From positions 372,001 through 436,000 of the forward strand of contig NZ_JAPFBJ010000003.1 in NCBI RefSeq assembly GCF_030867385.1: a stretch of 64,000 bases of DNA, given 5' to 3'. Position 1 is the first letter of the stretch. Each line of letters opens with the position of its first letter. The notes under the pieces were generated by a model. The model was not told the DNA's origin. It saw only the letters and a list, made by a program, of their open reading frames with translations, and ran no database searches. This document shows, in pieces, positions 24,358 to 32,509 of the stretch. A program made the translations under genes and the position numbers. Source of the DNA: Sphingobium sp. DEHP117 (lineage in GTDB: Bacteria; Pseudomonadota; Alphaproteobacteria; Sphingomonadales; Sphingomonadaceae).

Positions 24358-25263
24358 GTGGAAGATTGGTCGTTCGTCGCGGTCCGCTGGGGCATTTACA
24401 GTTCGCTTGGGCTGTTCTTCGGGATTGCGGGGTTCAACCTTTACTCTTCGCCGGCACGGCAGGTCCGGAACGCGAAGAGGCTACTCGTAGTGATGGCGCT
24501 CTTCGCCTTAGCGTTCAGTATGGCGGGCTTTGCGCTGATGGTCGCCGGGATGGCCGGGACTACCGTCAGTGACATAGATCGTGAACTAGCTCGTTCCATC
24601 CTGCGAGATACGTCAGTCGGCCAAGCCTTCCTCGTGCGAATGGCCGCGCTCGGCTTGGCAACCGTGGTGGTTGTCGCAACCGAGTGCACCAGCAGCGCTG
24701 CAAAACTGGCGACAACCGGATTGACCGGAGCCGCTTTGGGCTCACTTGCCTGGAACGGCCATGGTGCCGCCAGCGAAGGGTGGATGGCGTGGCCGCATTT
24801 GATCGCCGACGTAGTACACCTCCTCACCGCTGGCGCCTGGCTCGGAGCAATTGCTTGCCTGCTCGCTCTCGTGACACGGCAGTGGATCACCCATGCCGAT
24901 CTATCTGCGGCACGCAAAAGCCTGGTCGAATTCGCCCCGGTTGGAACCTGGCTGGTAGCACTTCTTGTCCTGACCGGGGCAGTCAATACCGGAGCGCTTC
25001 TCGTCGCCGCCGATCCCGAGGAGCCTGAGCAATCCCGCTGGCTTTTGCTGCTCGCCGCAAAATTGGTCGTCTTTGCAATGATGTTGGGCCTCGCGGCGCT
25101 GCACCGGTTCCGGCTCGCTCCCGGGCTCGAAGCGGCCGTGGAATCTGGACAGATCCGGGCGGCCCGTCGCAAGCTCAGAATGAGCCTGAGTCTGGAATTA
25201 TTTGGCGGATTGGCAATCCTCGCCGTAGTGGCATGGCTGGGGCTTCTGGAGCCGGGTTGGTGA
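24358..25263 (+). CDS. copD: Copper resistance protein CopD (inner membrane)
   Basis: 301 residues with a GTG start seven bases after copC and AAGG upstream. It has about eight hydrophobic segments, including WGIYSSLGLFFGIAGFNLY, LLVVMALFALAFSMAGFALM, WPHLIADVVHLLTAGAWLGA, FAPVGTWLVALLVLTGAVN and LELFGGLAILAVVAWLGLL. H (DVVHLLTAGAW) and other family positions match the CopD domain. CopD moves copper across or within the inner membrane together with CopC. The pair is driven by the ECF-type promoter before copC. Confidence 0.9.
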   Translation: MEDWSFVAVRWGIYSSLGLFFGIAGFNLYSSPARQVRNAKRLLVVMALFALAFSMAGFALMVAGMAGTTVSDIDRELARSILRDTSVGQAFLVRMAALGLATVVVVATECTSSAAKLATTGLTGAALGSLAWNGHGAASEGWMAWPHLIADVVHLLTAGAWLGAIACLLALVTRQWITHADLSAARKSLVEFAPVGTWLVALLVLTGAVNTGALLVAADPEEPEQSRWLLLLAAKLVVFAMMLGLAALHRFRLAPGLEAAVESGQIRAARRKLRMSLSLELFGGLAILAVVAWLGLLEPGW

Positions 25264-25349
25264 GCCGCGCAAACAGGCTGTAAGGTGCAAATGCTGCTCC
25301 TGGCTCACTCGCACCCTGAGTGTCCGGGCTGATCCCAACCGCTTGAACA

Positions 25350-28031
25350 CTAACGCGACGCAAATCCGACAAGAAGCTTGCGCCCTTCCTCAAGGATCAG
25401 GATCAGCGAGGCCATACCGACTGCGGCAAGGAAATCGCGCCCGTCCAGGGCAACAGTGCCGAAAATCATCGAAACCGGCGGCCAATAGACCGCAAGCGAC
25501 TGGAGAAGCAGCACGCCCCCAAGGGATGACCACAGCAGCCGGTTGCTGAAGAACCTGCGGTTGAACGTGGTGCTGTTCTCGACCCGCGCATTGAACACAT
25601 TGAACACCTGGAACAGCACGAACGTGGTGAAAGCGAGCGTCAGCCCATAGGCGGTTCCGCCCTTGGCCAGCCCGTACTGCAGCATTCCCAAAGTGCCCGC
25701 CGTCATGACTACGCCGTAACCCAGCAGCCTGCCCATTCGGCGCAGTGAAAGGATAGGTTCATCCGCTTTGCGGGGACGCTCGAGCATCAGCCCCGGGCGC
25801 GGGGCGTCAAGGGCGAGAGCAACCGCAGGCGGCCCGTCCATGATCATGGCCACCCAGAGAATCTGAACCGGGGTCAAGGGATCCGGCAATCCCAGCAGCG
25901 GCGCGAGGAAGACTGTCATGATCGCGCCGATGGTCGTTGACAGCTGGAAACGTACGAACTTGATGATGTTGTCGTAAAGTGCCCGGCCTTCGCGTACCGC
26001 ACGAACGATCGTTGCAAAGTTGTCGTCCGTCAGGATCATCGCAGCCGCTTCCTTGGCGACATCCGATCCCTTGCGGCCCATTGCGACGCCGATGTCGGCC
26101 GCCTTCAGGGCAGGTGCATCGTTCACCCCGTCGCCCGTCATGGCAACCACATGGCCTCTGTCCTGCAAGGCGCGCACGATGGCTACCTTGTGCTCGGGCG
26201 CCACGCGGGCAAAGACGGCAGTTTCGCTGGTCGCCCGGTCAAGCTCCTCCGCAGAGAGGCGTGCGAGGTCGCCACCAGCCAGAACGCCGCCTGCAAGGCC
26301 CAGGTCGCGGGCTATGGCGGCGGCCGTATCGGGATGATCGCCCGTGATCATTTTGACCTCGATCCCGGCATCCCGGCAGCGTGCGATGGCGTCGCGTGCT
26401 TCTGGCCTCGGCGGATCGACAATGCCAACCAGTCCGAGTGTCCGAAGGTTTGGCAGATGCTCTATTCTCAGACGCTCGACCTGGAATTGTTCTCCGCTCA
26501 GCGTTGCATGAGCAAGCAGAAGGCCGCGCATGCCCTGCGCTGCGATCTCGGCGTATTGCTCGGAAAGGCCCTGTTGCTGCGCAATTTCCCCGGCGCAGCA
26601 GGGCAGCACGACATCGGGCGCCCCCTTGATGAACACGTGAATTGCAGCGCCGTCGCGGTGAGCCGTTGCCATGTACTTGTGCGCGGAGTCGAACGGCAGT
26701 TCGCCAATTCGCGGAAACCGGGCCCGAATGGCAGCTGGGTCGCGTCCGGCCTTTTGAGCGAGGACCAGCAGCGACACCTCGGTGGGATCGCCCGTGAAAT
26801 GCCCGTCGTGCAGCTGACTGTCATTGCACAATACACCGGCCATCAGAAATGCATCGAACGCTTCAATCTGGTCGGCGCGGGGCGCAGGCGCGATCTCGCC
26901 CACTGTGGCATAACCTTCGCCCGAAACCCTGAATTGTTCCGCACCGAGGGTGAAGGCGCGGACTGTCATCTCGTTGACCGTCAGGGTTCCTGTCTTGTCA
27001 GAACAGATGACCGTCGTGCATCCCAACGTCTCGACACTGGCGAGCCGCTTGATCAGCGCCTGTTGGCGCGCCATGCGCCGCATTCCGATGGCCAGTGTTA
27101 CGGTAACCACCGCAGGGAGACCCTCGGGGATCGCCGCAACTGCCAGCGAGATTGATTCCAGGACTACGTGGGCCAATGCTTCACCGCGCATAATCGAAAA
27201 CGTGAAAAGCACAGCGACGAGTACGATGGCGACTATTCCAAGGCGGCGGCCAGCGTCGTCCAGCTGGCGTTGGAGCGGACTGCGTGCCTCCTTGGTTTGC
27301 TCGAGTGAGCGGGAGAGCTGGCCCATCACCGAAGCCATGCCCGTCGCGGTGACCAGCAGTTCTCCACGCCCGCGCGTCGCCACCGTATTCATGAAAGCGG
27401 CGTTGATGCGGTCCGCGATCGGCGTTTCGGCAACGAGGTGGGCGTTTTCGTCCTTGCGGACAGGTACGGATTCGCCAGTAAGGCCGGATTCGTCGATCTC
27501 GAGACCATGCGCTGCCACAATACGCGTATCGGCGGCAATGCGCTCCCCGGCCTCCACCATGAGGATGTCCCCGGGCACGATCCGGTGCGCCGGTATTTCC
27601 TGGATGCGCCCCTCGCGGCGCACACGCGCGGTTCTCGGCAGCATCTGGCGCAGCGCCGCCAGGCTGTGTTCCGCGCGATATTCCTGATAGAAACCGAGCG
27701 CGGCATTGAGAACCACGACAGCGAGGATGACCAGCGCATTCTTCAGATCGCCGGTGATCCATGCGACACTCGCGGCAATCAGCAGGATTGCGGTAAAGAC
27801 ACTGCGGAACTGCGCCAGTAGCACGGACAGCGCCGCGCGCGGCGGCGCTTCATCCAGTGTGTTGTGTCCAGCCAGCTCCAGCCGGCGCGCAGCCTCCGCT
27901 GCGGTCAGGCCCAGGGTCGGAGATGCTGACAAGCCATCGATAATCTGGTCGAGGGGCAATGCGTGGCTCGGCGCCGCCAGACTGGCTTGCACTCTCCAGC
28001 TTTCGTGGCTGTCGCCTGTATCAACGTTCAC
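25350..28031 (-). CDS. Cation-transporting P-type ATPase, P2 class (Ca2+/Mg2+-like)
   Basis: 893 residues with a GTG start that overlaps the stop of the alcohol dehydrogenase gene. Motifs in order: an N-terminal cation ATPase domain (LGLTAAEAARRLELAGHNTL), TGES in the actuator domain, AAIPEGLPAVVTVTLAIGM in TM4, CSDKTGTLTVNEMTV for phosphorylation, TGDHPDTAAAIA, and [25 protein letters not shown] and the lack of CPC place it in the P2 group (SERCA/PMR1-like), moving Ca2+ or a related divalent cation. ATPases of this class often accompany universal stress proteins in low-oxygen clusters, as here. Confidence 0.93.
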   Translation of the reverse strand: MNVDTGDSHESWRVQASLAAPSHALPLDQIIDGLSASPTLGLTAAEAARRLELAGHNTLDEAPPRAALSVLLAQFRSVFTAILLIAASVAWITGDLKNALVILAVVVLNAALGFYQEYRAEHSLAALRQMLPRTARVRREGRIQEIPAHRIVPGDILMVEAGERIAADTRIVAAHGLEIDESGLTGESVPVRKDENAHLVAETPIADRINAAFMNTVATRGRGELLVTATGMASVMGQLSRSLEQTKEARSPLQRQLDDAGRRLGIVAIVLVAVLFTFSIMRGEALAHVVLESISLAVAAIPEGLPAVVTVTLAIGMRRMARQQALIKRLASVETLGCTTVICSDKTGTLTVNEMTVRAFTLGAEQFRVSGEGYATVGEIAPAPRADQIEAFDAFLMAGVLCNDSQLHDGHFTGDPTEVSLLVLAQKAGRDPAAIRARFPRIGELPFDSAHKYMATAHRDGAAIHVFIKGAPDVVLPCCAGEIAQQQGLSEQYAEIAAQGMRGLLLAHATLSGEQFQVERLRIEHLPNLRTLGLVGIVDPPRPEARDAIARCRDAGIEVKMITGDHPDTAAAIARDLGLAGGVLAGGDLARLSAEELDRATSETAVFARVAPEHKVAIVRALQDRGHVVAMTGDGVNDAPALKAADIGVAMGRKGSDVAKEAAAMILTDDNFATIVRAVREGRALYDNIIKFVRFQLSTTIGAIMTVFLAPLLGLPDPLTPVQILWVAMIMDGPPAVALALDAPRPGLMLERPRKADEPILSLRRMGRLLGYGVVMTAGTLGMLQYGLAKGGTAYGLTLAFTTFVLFQVFNVFNARVENSTTFNRRFFSNRLLWSSLGGVLLLQSLAVYWPPVSMIFGTVALDGRDFLAAVGMASLILILEEGRKLLVGFASR

Positions 28032-29101
28032 GGTGTGATAGCGACCTTGAGCACTCCATCTCGCTGGTTCGCGAAAAGGTCATAGGCTGCCTCGATGTCA
28101 TCGAGCTTGAACCGATGAGTTACGAGGGGACGGGTGTCGACCCGCCCGGACGCGATGACTTCCATCAATCGCCGCATGCGCTCCTTGCCTCCGGGACACA
28201 GCGTTGTTCGGATCGTATGGTCGCCCAGCCCGGCATGAAACGCACCGAGCGGTATCTTCAAATCGTCGGAATAGACCCCCAACGAAGACAACGTGCCCCC
28301 AGGCCGCAATATCCGCAGCGCTCCCTCGAAGGTTGCCTGCCCGCCCAGCGCTTCGATTGCGACATCGACACCCCGACCTGCGGTGAGACGCATGATCTCC
28401 TCCACCGGATCGCCCCGGCTGAAATCTATCACATGATCGGCACCCATCTTGCGCGCCATCTCCATGCGCGCCGGAACGCTGTCGACAGCTATGATGGTGG
28501 TGGCGCCCATCAGTCGCGCACCTGCTGTCGCGCACAGCCCAATTGGCCCCTGCGCAAAGACGGCAACGGTATCGCCGATTCGCACTGCACCGCTCTCCGC
28601 GCCGGAAAAGCCGGTCGACATGATGTCGGGGCACATCAGGACCTGTTCGTCCGACAACCCGTCGGGTACAGCCGCCAGGTTGGCCATGGCGTCGGGCACC
28701 AGGACGTATTCGGCCTGTGTGCCATCGATGGTATTGCCAAATCTCCACCCACCGAGCGGCTTCCAGCCATGCGGGGTGCCCGGTCCATCCTGAGAATGAC
28801 AACCGCAAAGGGCAGCATTGCTGTGCCCGGACGTACAGATTGCTCCGGCAATGACCCGCTGTCCCTCCGCGAAACCTTGCACTGCAGAGCCCAGCTTCTC
28901 GATGATGCCGACCGGCTCGTGCCCGATGGTCAGTCCCCTGGCGACTGGATACTCGCCCTTGAGAATATGCACATCGGTCCCGCATATTGTGGTCGTGGTA
29001 ATACGCACCAGTGCGTCGAGGGGACCGACATCGGGAATGGGTTTTTCGTCGAGAACGATTCGACCGGGTTCGACGAAAATCGCTGCTTTCATCCTGGCCA
29101 T
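28028..29101 (-). CDS. Zinc-dependent alcohol dehydrogenase (MDR superfamily)
   Basis: 357 residues starting at MARMKAAIF behind AGGAG. The GroES-like domain has the catalytic zinc ligands TTTICGTDVHILKGE and LTIGHEPVGIIEKLG. The usual structural-zinc loop is replaced by an unusual CTSGHSNAALCGCHSQDG stretch. The Rossmann half shows VAVFAQGPIGLCATAGARL and IIAVDSVPARMEMARKMGAD. It oxidises or reduces an alcohol/aldehyde with NAD(P); the substrate is unknown. It is translationally coupled to the P2 ATPase (GTGA overlap). Confidence 0.92.
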   Translation of the reverse strand: MARMKAAIFVEPGRIVLDEKPIPDVGPLDALVRITTTTICGTDVHILKGEYPVARGLTIGHEPVGIIEKLGSAVQGFAEGQRVIAGAICTSGHSNAALCGCHSQDGPGTPHGWKPLGGWRFGNTIDGTQAEYVLVPDAMANLAAVPDGLSDEQVLMCPDIMSTGFSGAESGAVRIGDTVAVFAQGPIGLCATAGARLMGATTIIAVDSVPARMEMARKMGADHVIDFSRGDPVEEIMRLTAGRGVDVAIEALGGQATFEGALRILRPGGTLSSLGVYSDDLKIPLGAFHAGLGDHTIRTTLCPGGKERMRRLMEVIASGRVDTRPLVTHRFKLDDIEAAYDLFANQRDGVLKVAITP

Positions 29102-29276
29102 GGCGTGCTCCTGATGATTGCCGGCGAGTGCATGCGATTCTCGCACTGGCATTGCATAAGGAAGCTATACGTCATCGGAGCGAAACGTAAGTGACAACGG
29201 TCAATGTCGGACGCTAGCTGTCGTTTCAAATGCGATGAAGTTGAGTAGGAGGTGCCACGGGCACCAGTGGGAACAC

Positions 29277-29900
29277 ATGGAGATGCGAAAACCGCCACCA
29301 AGACCGGAGCCTGGGCTGATCGGCCTCAATATTGCAAACCCGTCCGAGCTGTTTCACGCCTTCGATCCCTCGCCGCTGGTCAGCCGCGATCTCAACGATG
29401 AGGTCGAGCAATATATTCTGGAGAGCGCGCTGGAGGCGCCGCGTTCCCATTATCAGCTTGTGCTGCATGCGCCGTCAGGGACCATTGACGCCCCTGAAGT
29501 GGCGCAGATCCCTGACGCCATTCGTCAGTATTTCCACTACAAACTCGAAGTCTATGAAATGCATCTGCGGCTTGCGATGCAGGATGGGCGGAGATCGCTT
29601 CTCACCGGGGTATTGTTCCTTTTAGCCTGTTGGGGTCTAGGTCTCATAGCGATGGATTTCGTCCCGGAGCCGTACGGCGATTTCTTTCGGGAGGGGTTTC
29701 TAATCATCGGCTGGGTAGCCAACTGGAAACCGATTCACTTCTTTCTTTACGAACGGCAGCCCTTGCTTCGGCGGCGCAAGATTCTCCGGTCATTGTCAGA
29801 GATGGACATTGAAATTCGACCGGCAGTGTCGGCTACCGCACCTGGACGGGTGCCGCACCCGGAGACGATCAATAGAATGCCCGGGACAAGCGAACCATGA
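29277..29900 (+). CDS. Membrane protein of the stress cluster, unknown function
   Basis: About 207 residues. Starts at 29277 or 29283 fit best; a GTAGGAGGTG further upstream would instead suit the ATG at 29235 poorly, so the start is uncertain. A Pro-rich N terminus is followed by a soluble region (HAFDPSPLVSRDLNDEVEQY, FHYKLEVYEMHLRLAMQDGR) and two hydrophobic segments (SLLTGVLFLLACWGLGLIAM and FLIIGWVANWKPIHFFLY). No family is recognised. The stop overlaps the start of the universal stress protein (ATGA), so the two are made together. Confidence 0.75.
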   Translation: MEMRKPPPRPEPGLIGLNIANPSELFHAFDPSPLVSRDLNDEVEQYILESALEAPRSHYQLVLHAPSGTIDAPEVAQIPDAIRQYFHYKLEVYEMHLRLAMQDGRRSLLTGVLFLLACWGLGLIAMDFVPEPYGDFFREGFLIIGWVANWKPIHFFLYERQPLLRRRKILRSLSEMDIEIRPAVSATAPGRVPHPETINRMPGTSEP

Positions 29901-30739
29901 CTTGCGGTATTTGCGACATACTTCTGTACATGGTCAGCCATCCCGAGCCTACGCCTTCCTGGGCGCTCCGGGCATCCAGGGATCTCGCGGAATGGTGCGA
30001 TGCTCGCCTGTCGACTGTCCTGAGCCAAACCCATATCCCACCGGTCAGCAACTGGTTGGCCAGCAAGCTTGTTCATGCGGATGACCTGATTGCATCTGAA
30101 AATGCGCGAAGCCGGGAAGCAGGCCTGGCACTTTTCCAGGAGATCGCCGGAATCTTGCCTGCGTGCCGGCTTGGGGAGCAGTTCCTGATAGACCACGGCC
30201 CTATCGGCGACCCGATCGAGCCCGCGCATCTGGCGCGGACGCATGATCTTACCGTAATGCCGGTCTGGCCGGAATTCGCGTGGCAACTAGCGGCACAAGG
30301 TCTTGTCTTCGATTCCGGCAGGCCCGTTTTGCTACTCCCTCAATCGAATTCGGAGCAGACCCGGTTCGACGATATAATTATCGGTTGGGATGGAAGCCGG
30401 TCTGCCAGCCGGGCACTTGCCGGCGCATTGCCTTTCTGCCGTATGGCGCAGACTGTGCGGCTCGTTGCCGTGTCGGGGGACAAGGCATTCGATCCGATCG
30501 CTGCCCTTTCGCAAGCCCAACGCCATCTCGAATATCACTCGGTTATCAGCTCGATCGAGGAGATACCGTCGGCGGGCCGGAATGCGGGCGATGTCCTCCT
30601 TGAACGGGCCAAGGAAAATGGTGCCAGCCTGCTCGTCATGGGAGGGTACGGACATTCCAGGGTGCGCGAGTTTGTATTGGGCGGGGCCACCAGGACCGTA
30701 TTAAATGAACCCGGGACGGCGACCCTGATGGTTCATTGA
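29897..30739 (+). CDS. Universal stress protein, two UspA-type domains
   Basis: 280 residues. The C-terminal UspA domain is clear, with DDIIIGWDGSRSASRALAGA and the ATP-loop LLVMGGYGHSRVREFVLGGA (G-2x-G-9x pattern). The N-terminal half is a diverged domain with CDILLYMVSHPEPTPSW at its start. UspA proteins bind ATP or regulate respiration-related processes under stress or low oxygen. It is coupled to the membrane protein upstream and convergent with a second protein of the same kind. Confidence 0.9.
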   Translation: MTCGICDILLYMVSHPEPTPSWALRASRDLAEWCDARLSTVLSQTHIPPVSNWLASKLVHADDLIASENARSREAGLALFQEIAGILPACRLGEQFLIDHGPIGDPIEPAHLARTHDLTVMPVWPEFAWQLAAQGLVFDSGRPVLLLPQSNSEQTRFDDIIIGWDGSRSASRALAGALPFCRMAQTVRLVAVSGDKAFDPIAALSQAQRHLEYHSVISSIEEIPSAGRNAGDVLLERAKENGASLLVMGGYGHSRVREFVLGGATRTVLNEPGTATLMVH

Positions 30740-30745
30740 TCCTGT

Positions 30746-30773
30746 TGTGGCCAGCATGTCGAGGCTGGCCACA
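30746..30773. terminator. Bidirectional terminator between convergent universal stress genes
   Basis: TGTGGCCAGC (30746-30755) and GCTGGCCACA (30764-30773) form perfect 10-bp arms around an 8-nt loop, seven bases after the stop of the plus-strand gene. Confidence 0.75.
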
Positions 30774-30808
30774 GAACAGACACGAAACGCGAAACCTCCC
30801 GGTTGTCG

Positions 30809-31663
30809 TCAATGAGAAAGCAGGACTGGCATCTGCGGTTTGTCGACCACTCCGAGGGTTGCTCCTCCAAGAATGAAATCCCGCAGCCGCGAGTGCCCGT
30901 AACCACCCATGACCAACATGTCGGTGTCGAGCGCCTTGGCCTCCTGCTGCAAGGCATCGCCAATCGAGCGTCCGTCCAGTTCGCGATGTACCACCTGCGT
31001 CGCGATGCCCTTGCGCGAAAGGATCCTGGTAGTGGTGTCGTCTTCCAGGGATGATCTGATGGCCTTTTCGCCGCCAATCGTGAGCAGGACGACTTCTTCG
31101 ACTGAAGGAAAAAGCGCTAATGCATCCGCCAGAGCACGGGCCGCGACCCGGCTGTTATCCCAGGCCACGGCGATCCGGGTACAGCGAAATGCGCCCGCCC
31201 AATCTGACGGCGTGACCAGCATAGGCCGGCCTATTTCGAACAAGAGATTTTGTGCAATGATGCGATCGCTCATCATGCCCGCACCATCAGCGCCGACGAC
31301 AACCAGATCGTGCAGCCGGGCGCGATCGGCAATGCAGGCAAGAAAGCCGCGGGAGTGATCAAATTCGGTCACCGCTTCAAAATCTAAGCCGCGACGTTCC
31401 GCCTCAAGCTGCATGTCCTGCGCATTGCGATGGTTGGTTTGCTCCCGAAGGCGGAAGTCCTCTTCCATCTGCGCATAACTGCGCCCTTCCTTGCTGGGGG
31501 GAACATTCGCATCGAGGTTGGCCAGGACACCTGTCAGTGCCCCGCCGATAGTCTCCGTAATGGCCAGTGCGAGCGCTCCCGGGCCACGAGACAATTCGAA
31601 TGCGTCGACGGTCGCATAGAGCATCACGGTCTTGATCGGTGTGGCAGTGACTACTGGAGGCAT
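30809..31663 (-). CDS. Universal stress protein, two UspA-type domains
   Basis: 284 residues, same design as its convergent neighbour. The N-terminal half contains KTVMLYATVDAFELSRGPGA and a degenerate loop (LHDLVVVGADGAGMMSDRII). The C-terminal half has RCTRIAVAWDNSRVAARALA and the full ATP-loop DMLVMGGYGHSRLRDFILGG. The close match of the C-terminal loops (GGYGHSR-REF/RDF) suggests the two genes are related by duplication. It is monocistronic, ahead of the prophage side. Confidence 0.9.
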   Translation of the reverse strand: MPPVVTATPIKTVMLYATVDAFELSRGPGALALAITETIGGALTGVLANLDANVPPSKEGRSYAQMEEDFRLREQTNHRNAQDMQLEAERRGLDFEAVTEFDHSRGFLACIADRARLHDLVVVGADGAGMMSDRIIAQNLLFEIGRPMLVTPSDWAGAFRCTRIAVAWDNSRVAARALADALALFPSVEEVVLLTIGGEKAIRSSLEDDTTTRILSRKGIATQVVHRELDGRSIGDALQQEAKALDTDMLVMGGYGHSRLRDFILGGATLGVVDKPQMPVLLSH

Positions 31664-31825
31664 ATCCCGTTCCTTGATCGAAACGGGTGGGCCCGCCGGG
31701 TATGCTTTCTAGTTCCGGCATCGGGCTCACCCGATGCGGTCCGACATCACGACACCATGTCGCCAGAGGGGCCCGGCCCGCTCACTCCAGATAAACGGGT
31801 TAGCTGAAATTTCAACATGGCCGCA
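31664..31825. other. Gap between host genes and the first prophage-side gene
   Basis: This 162-bp stretch holds no gene. It is where the left prophage boundary is expected, but I see no tRNA end and no direct repeat that I can pair with another site in the window. Confidence 0.4.
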
Positions 31826-32506
31826 CTAAAGCGCCAAGTCCCTCTGATAGTACGCCTGAACCAATTCGGCGTCATCAAGGCTCAGCACGGGCAACGGGCT
31901 GGTTGCTGCATTGATCTGCGGGATTTCCACTGACGCCCCATTGCCGCCAAACTGATCGACAACCTCGCGCAGCCCAGCCACGTAGTCGGCAAACGGCAGC
32001 ATGGTTACAGTAGCGCCATCCAGCCATTGCGACTGCGACCGATAAAAGCTGAGATTGCCACCCCGCGGATGGAACGATGCACCGGGAACGCGCGGCGGAG
32101 GCAATGCCGAAATGATATCTAGTGGCGGGATGCTCTTGATCACTGCACGCAAAGCTGGAGCGATGGCTTCGGGATCAGGCTCAAACCATCGCGGATGGGG
32201 CTCGATACCGACGAACCGCTCCGGGAACAGCTGAATGAACGAGTTCGGTAGGCACCGCTTGTGGAATTCCAAGGCCGAGCAAAACCGCTCAACCGGACCC
32301 CGCCTGAAGGCATAGATAGCCGTCGGCGCAATTGCTTCTCCGGGAAATCGCGCCTCAGCCAGCCTGATCGCTTCCGGCACGGTTGGATGCCGCCCCATCT
32401 CGCCAACCAGATCTACCCCAATCTGCCCCAGGACGGCGCGTACAGTCTGTGACCCGTTCTTCGGTACGCCGATAAACAGCGTCTGGCGGTCATGCGAAAT
32501 GATCAT
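31826..32506 (-). CDS. Sulfotransferase family protein at the prophage tail end
   Basis: 226 residues. The N terminus shows the PAPS phosphosulfate loop LFIGVPKNGSQTVRAVL, and a 3'-phosphate-binding segment YAFRRGPVERFCSALEFH follows near residue 85, both typical of sulfotransferase family 2-like enzymes. It would transfer sulfate from PAPS to a sugar or lipid hydroxyl. It starts three bases after the tail gene stop, so it is the last gene of the phage late operon. A phage-borne sulfotransferase could modify the host surface or a tail glycan (inference). Confidence 0.8.
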   Translation of the reverse strand: MIISHDRQTLFIGVPKNGSQTVRAVLGQIGVDLVGEMGRHPTVPEAIRLAEARFPGEAIAPTAIYAFRRGPVERFCSALEFHKRCLPNSFIQLFPERFVGIEPHPRWFEPDPEAIAPALRAVIKSIPPLDIISALPPPRVPGASFHPRGGNLSFYRSQSQWLDGATVTMLPFADYVAGLREVVDQFGGNGASVEIPQINAATSPLPVLSLDDAELVQAYYQRDLAL

Positions 32507-32509
32507 GGG

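Noticed and set aside
25264..25349. Terminator between copD and the P2 ATPase gene
   Set aside because: No stem longer than five base pairs could be drawn in this convergent gap.
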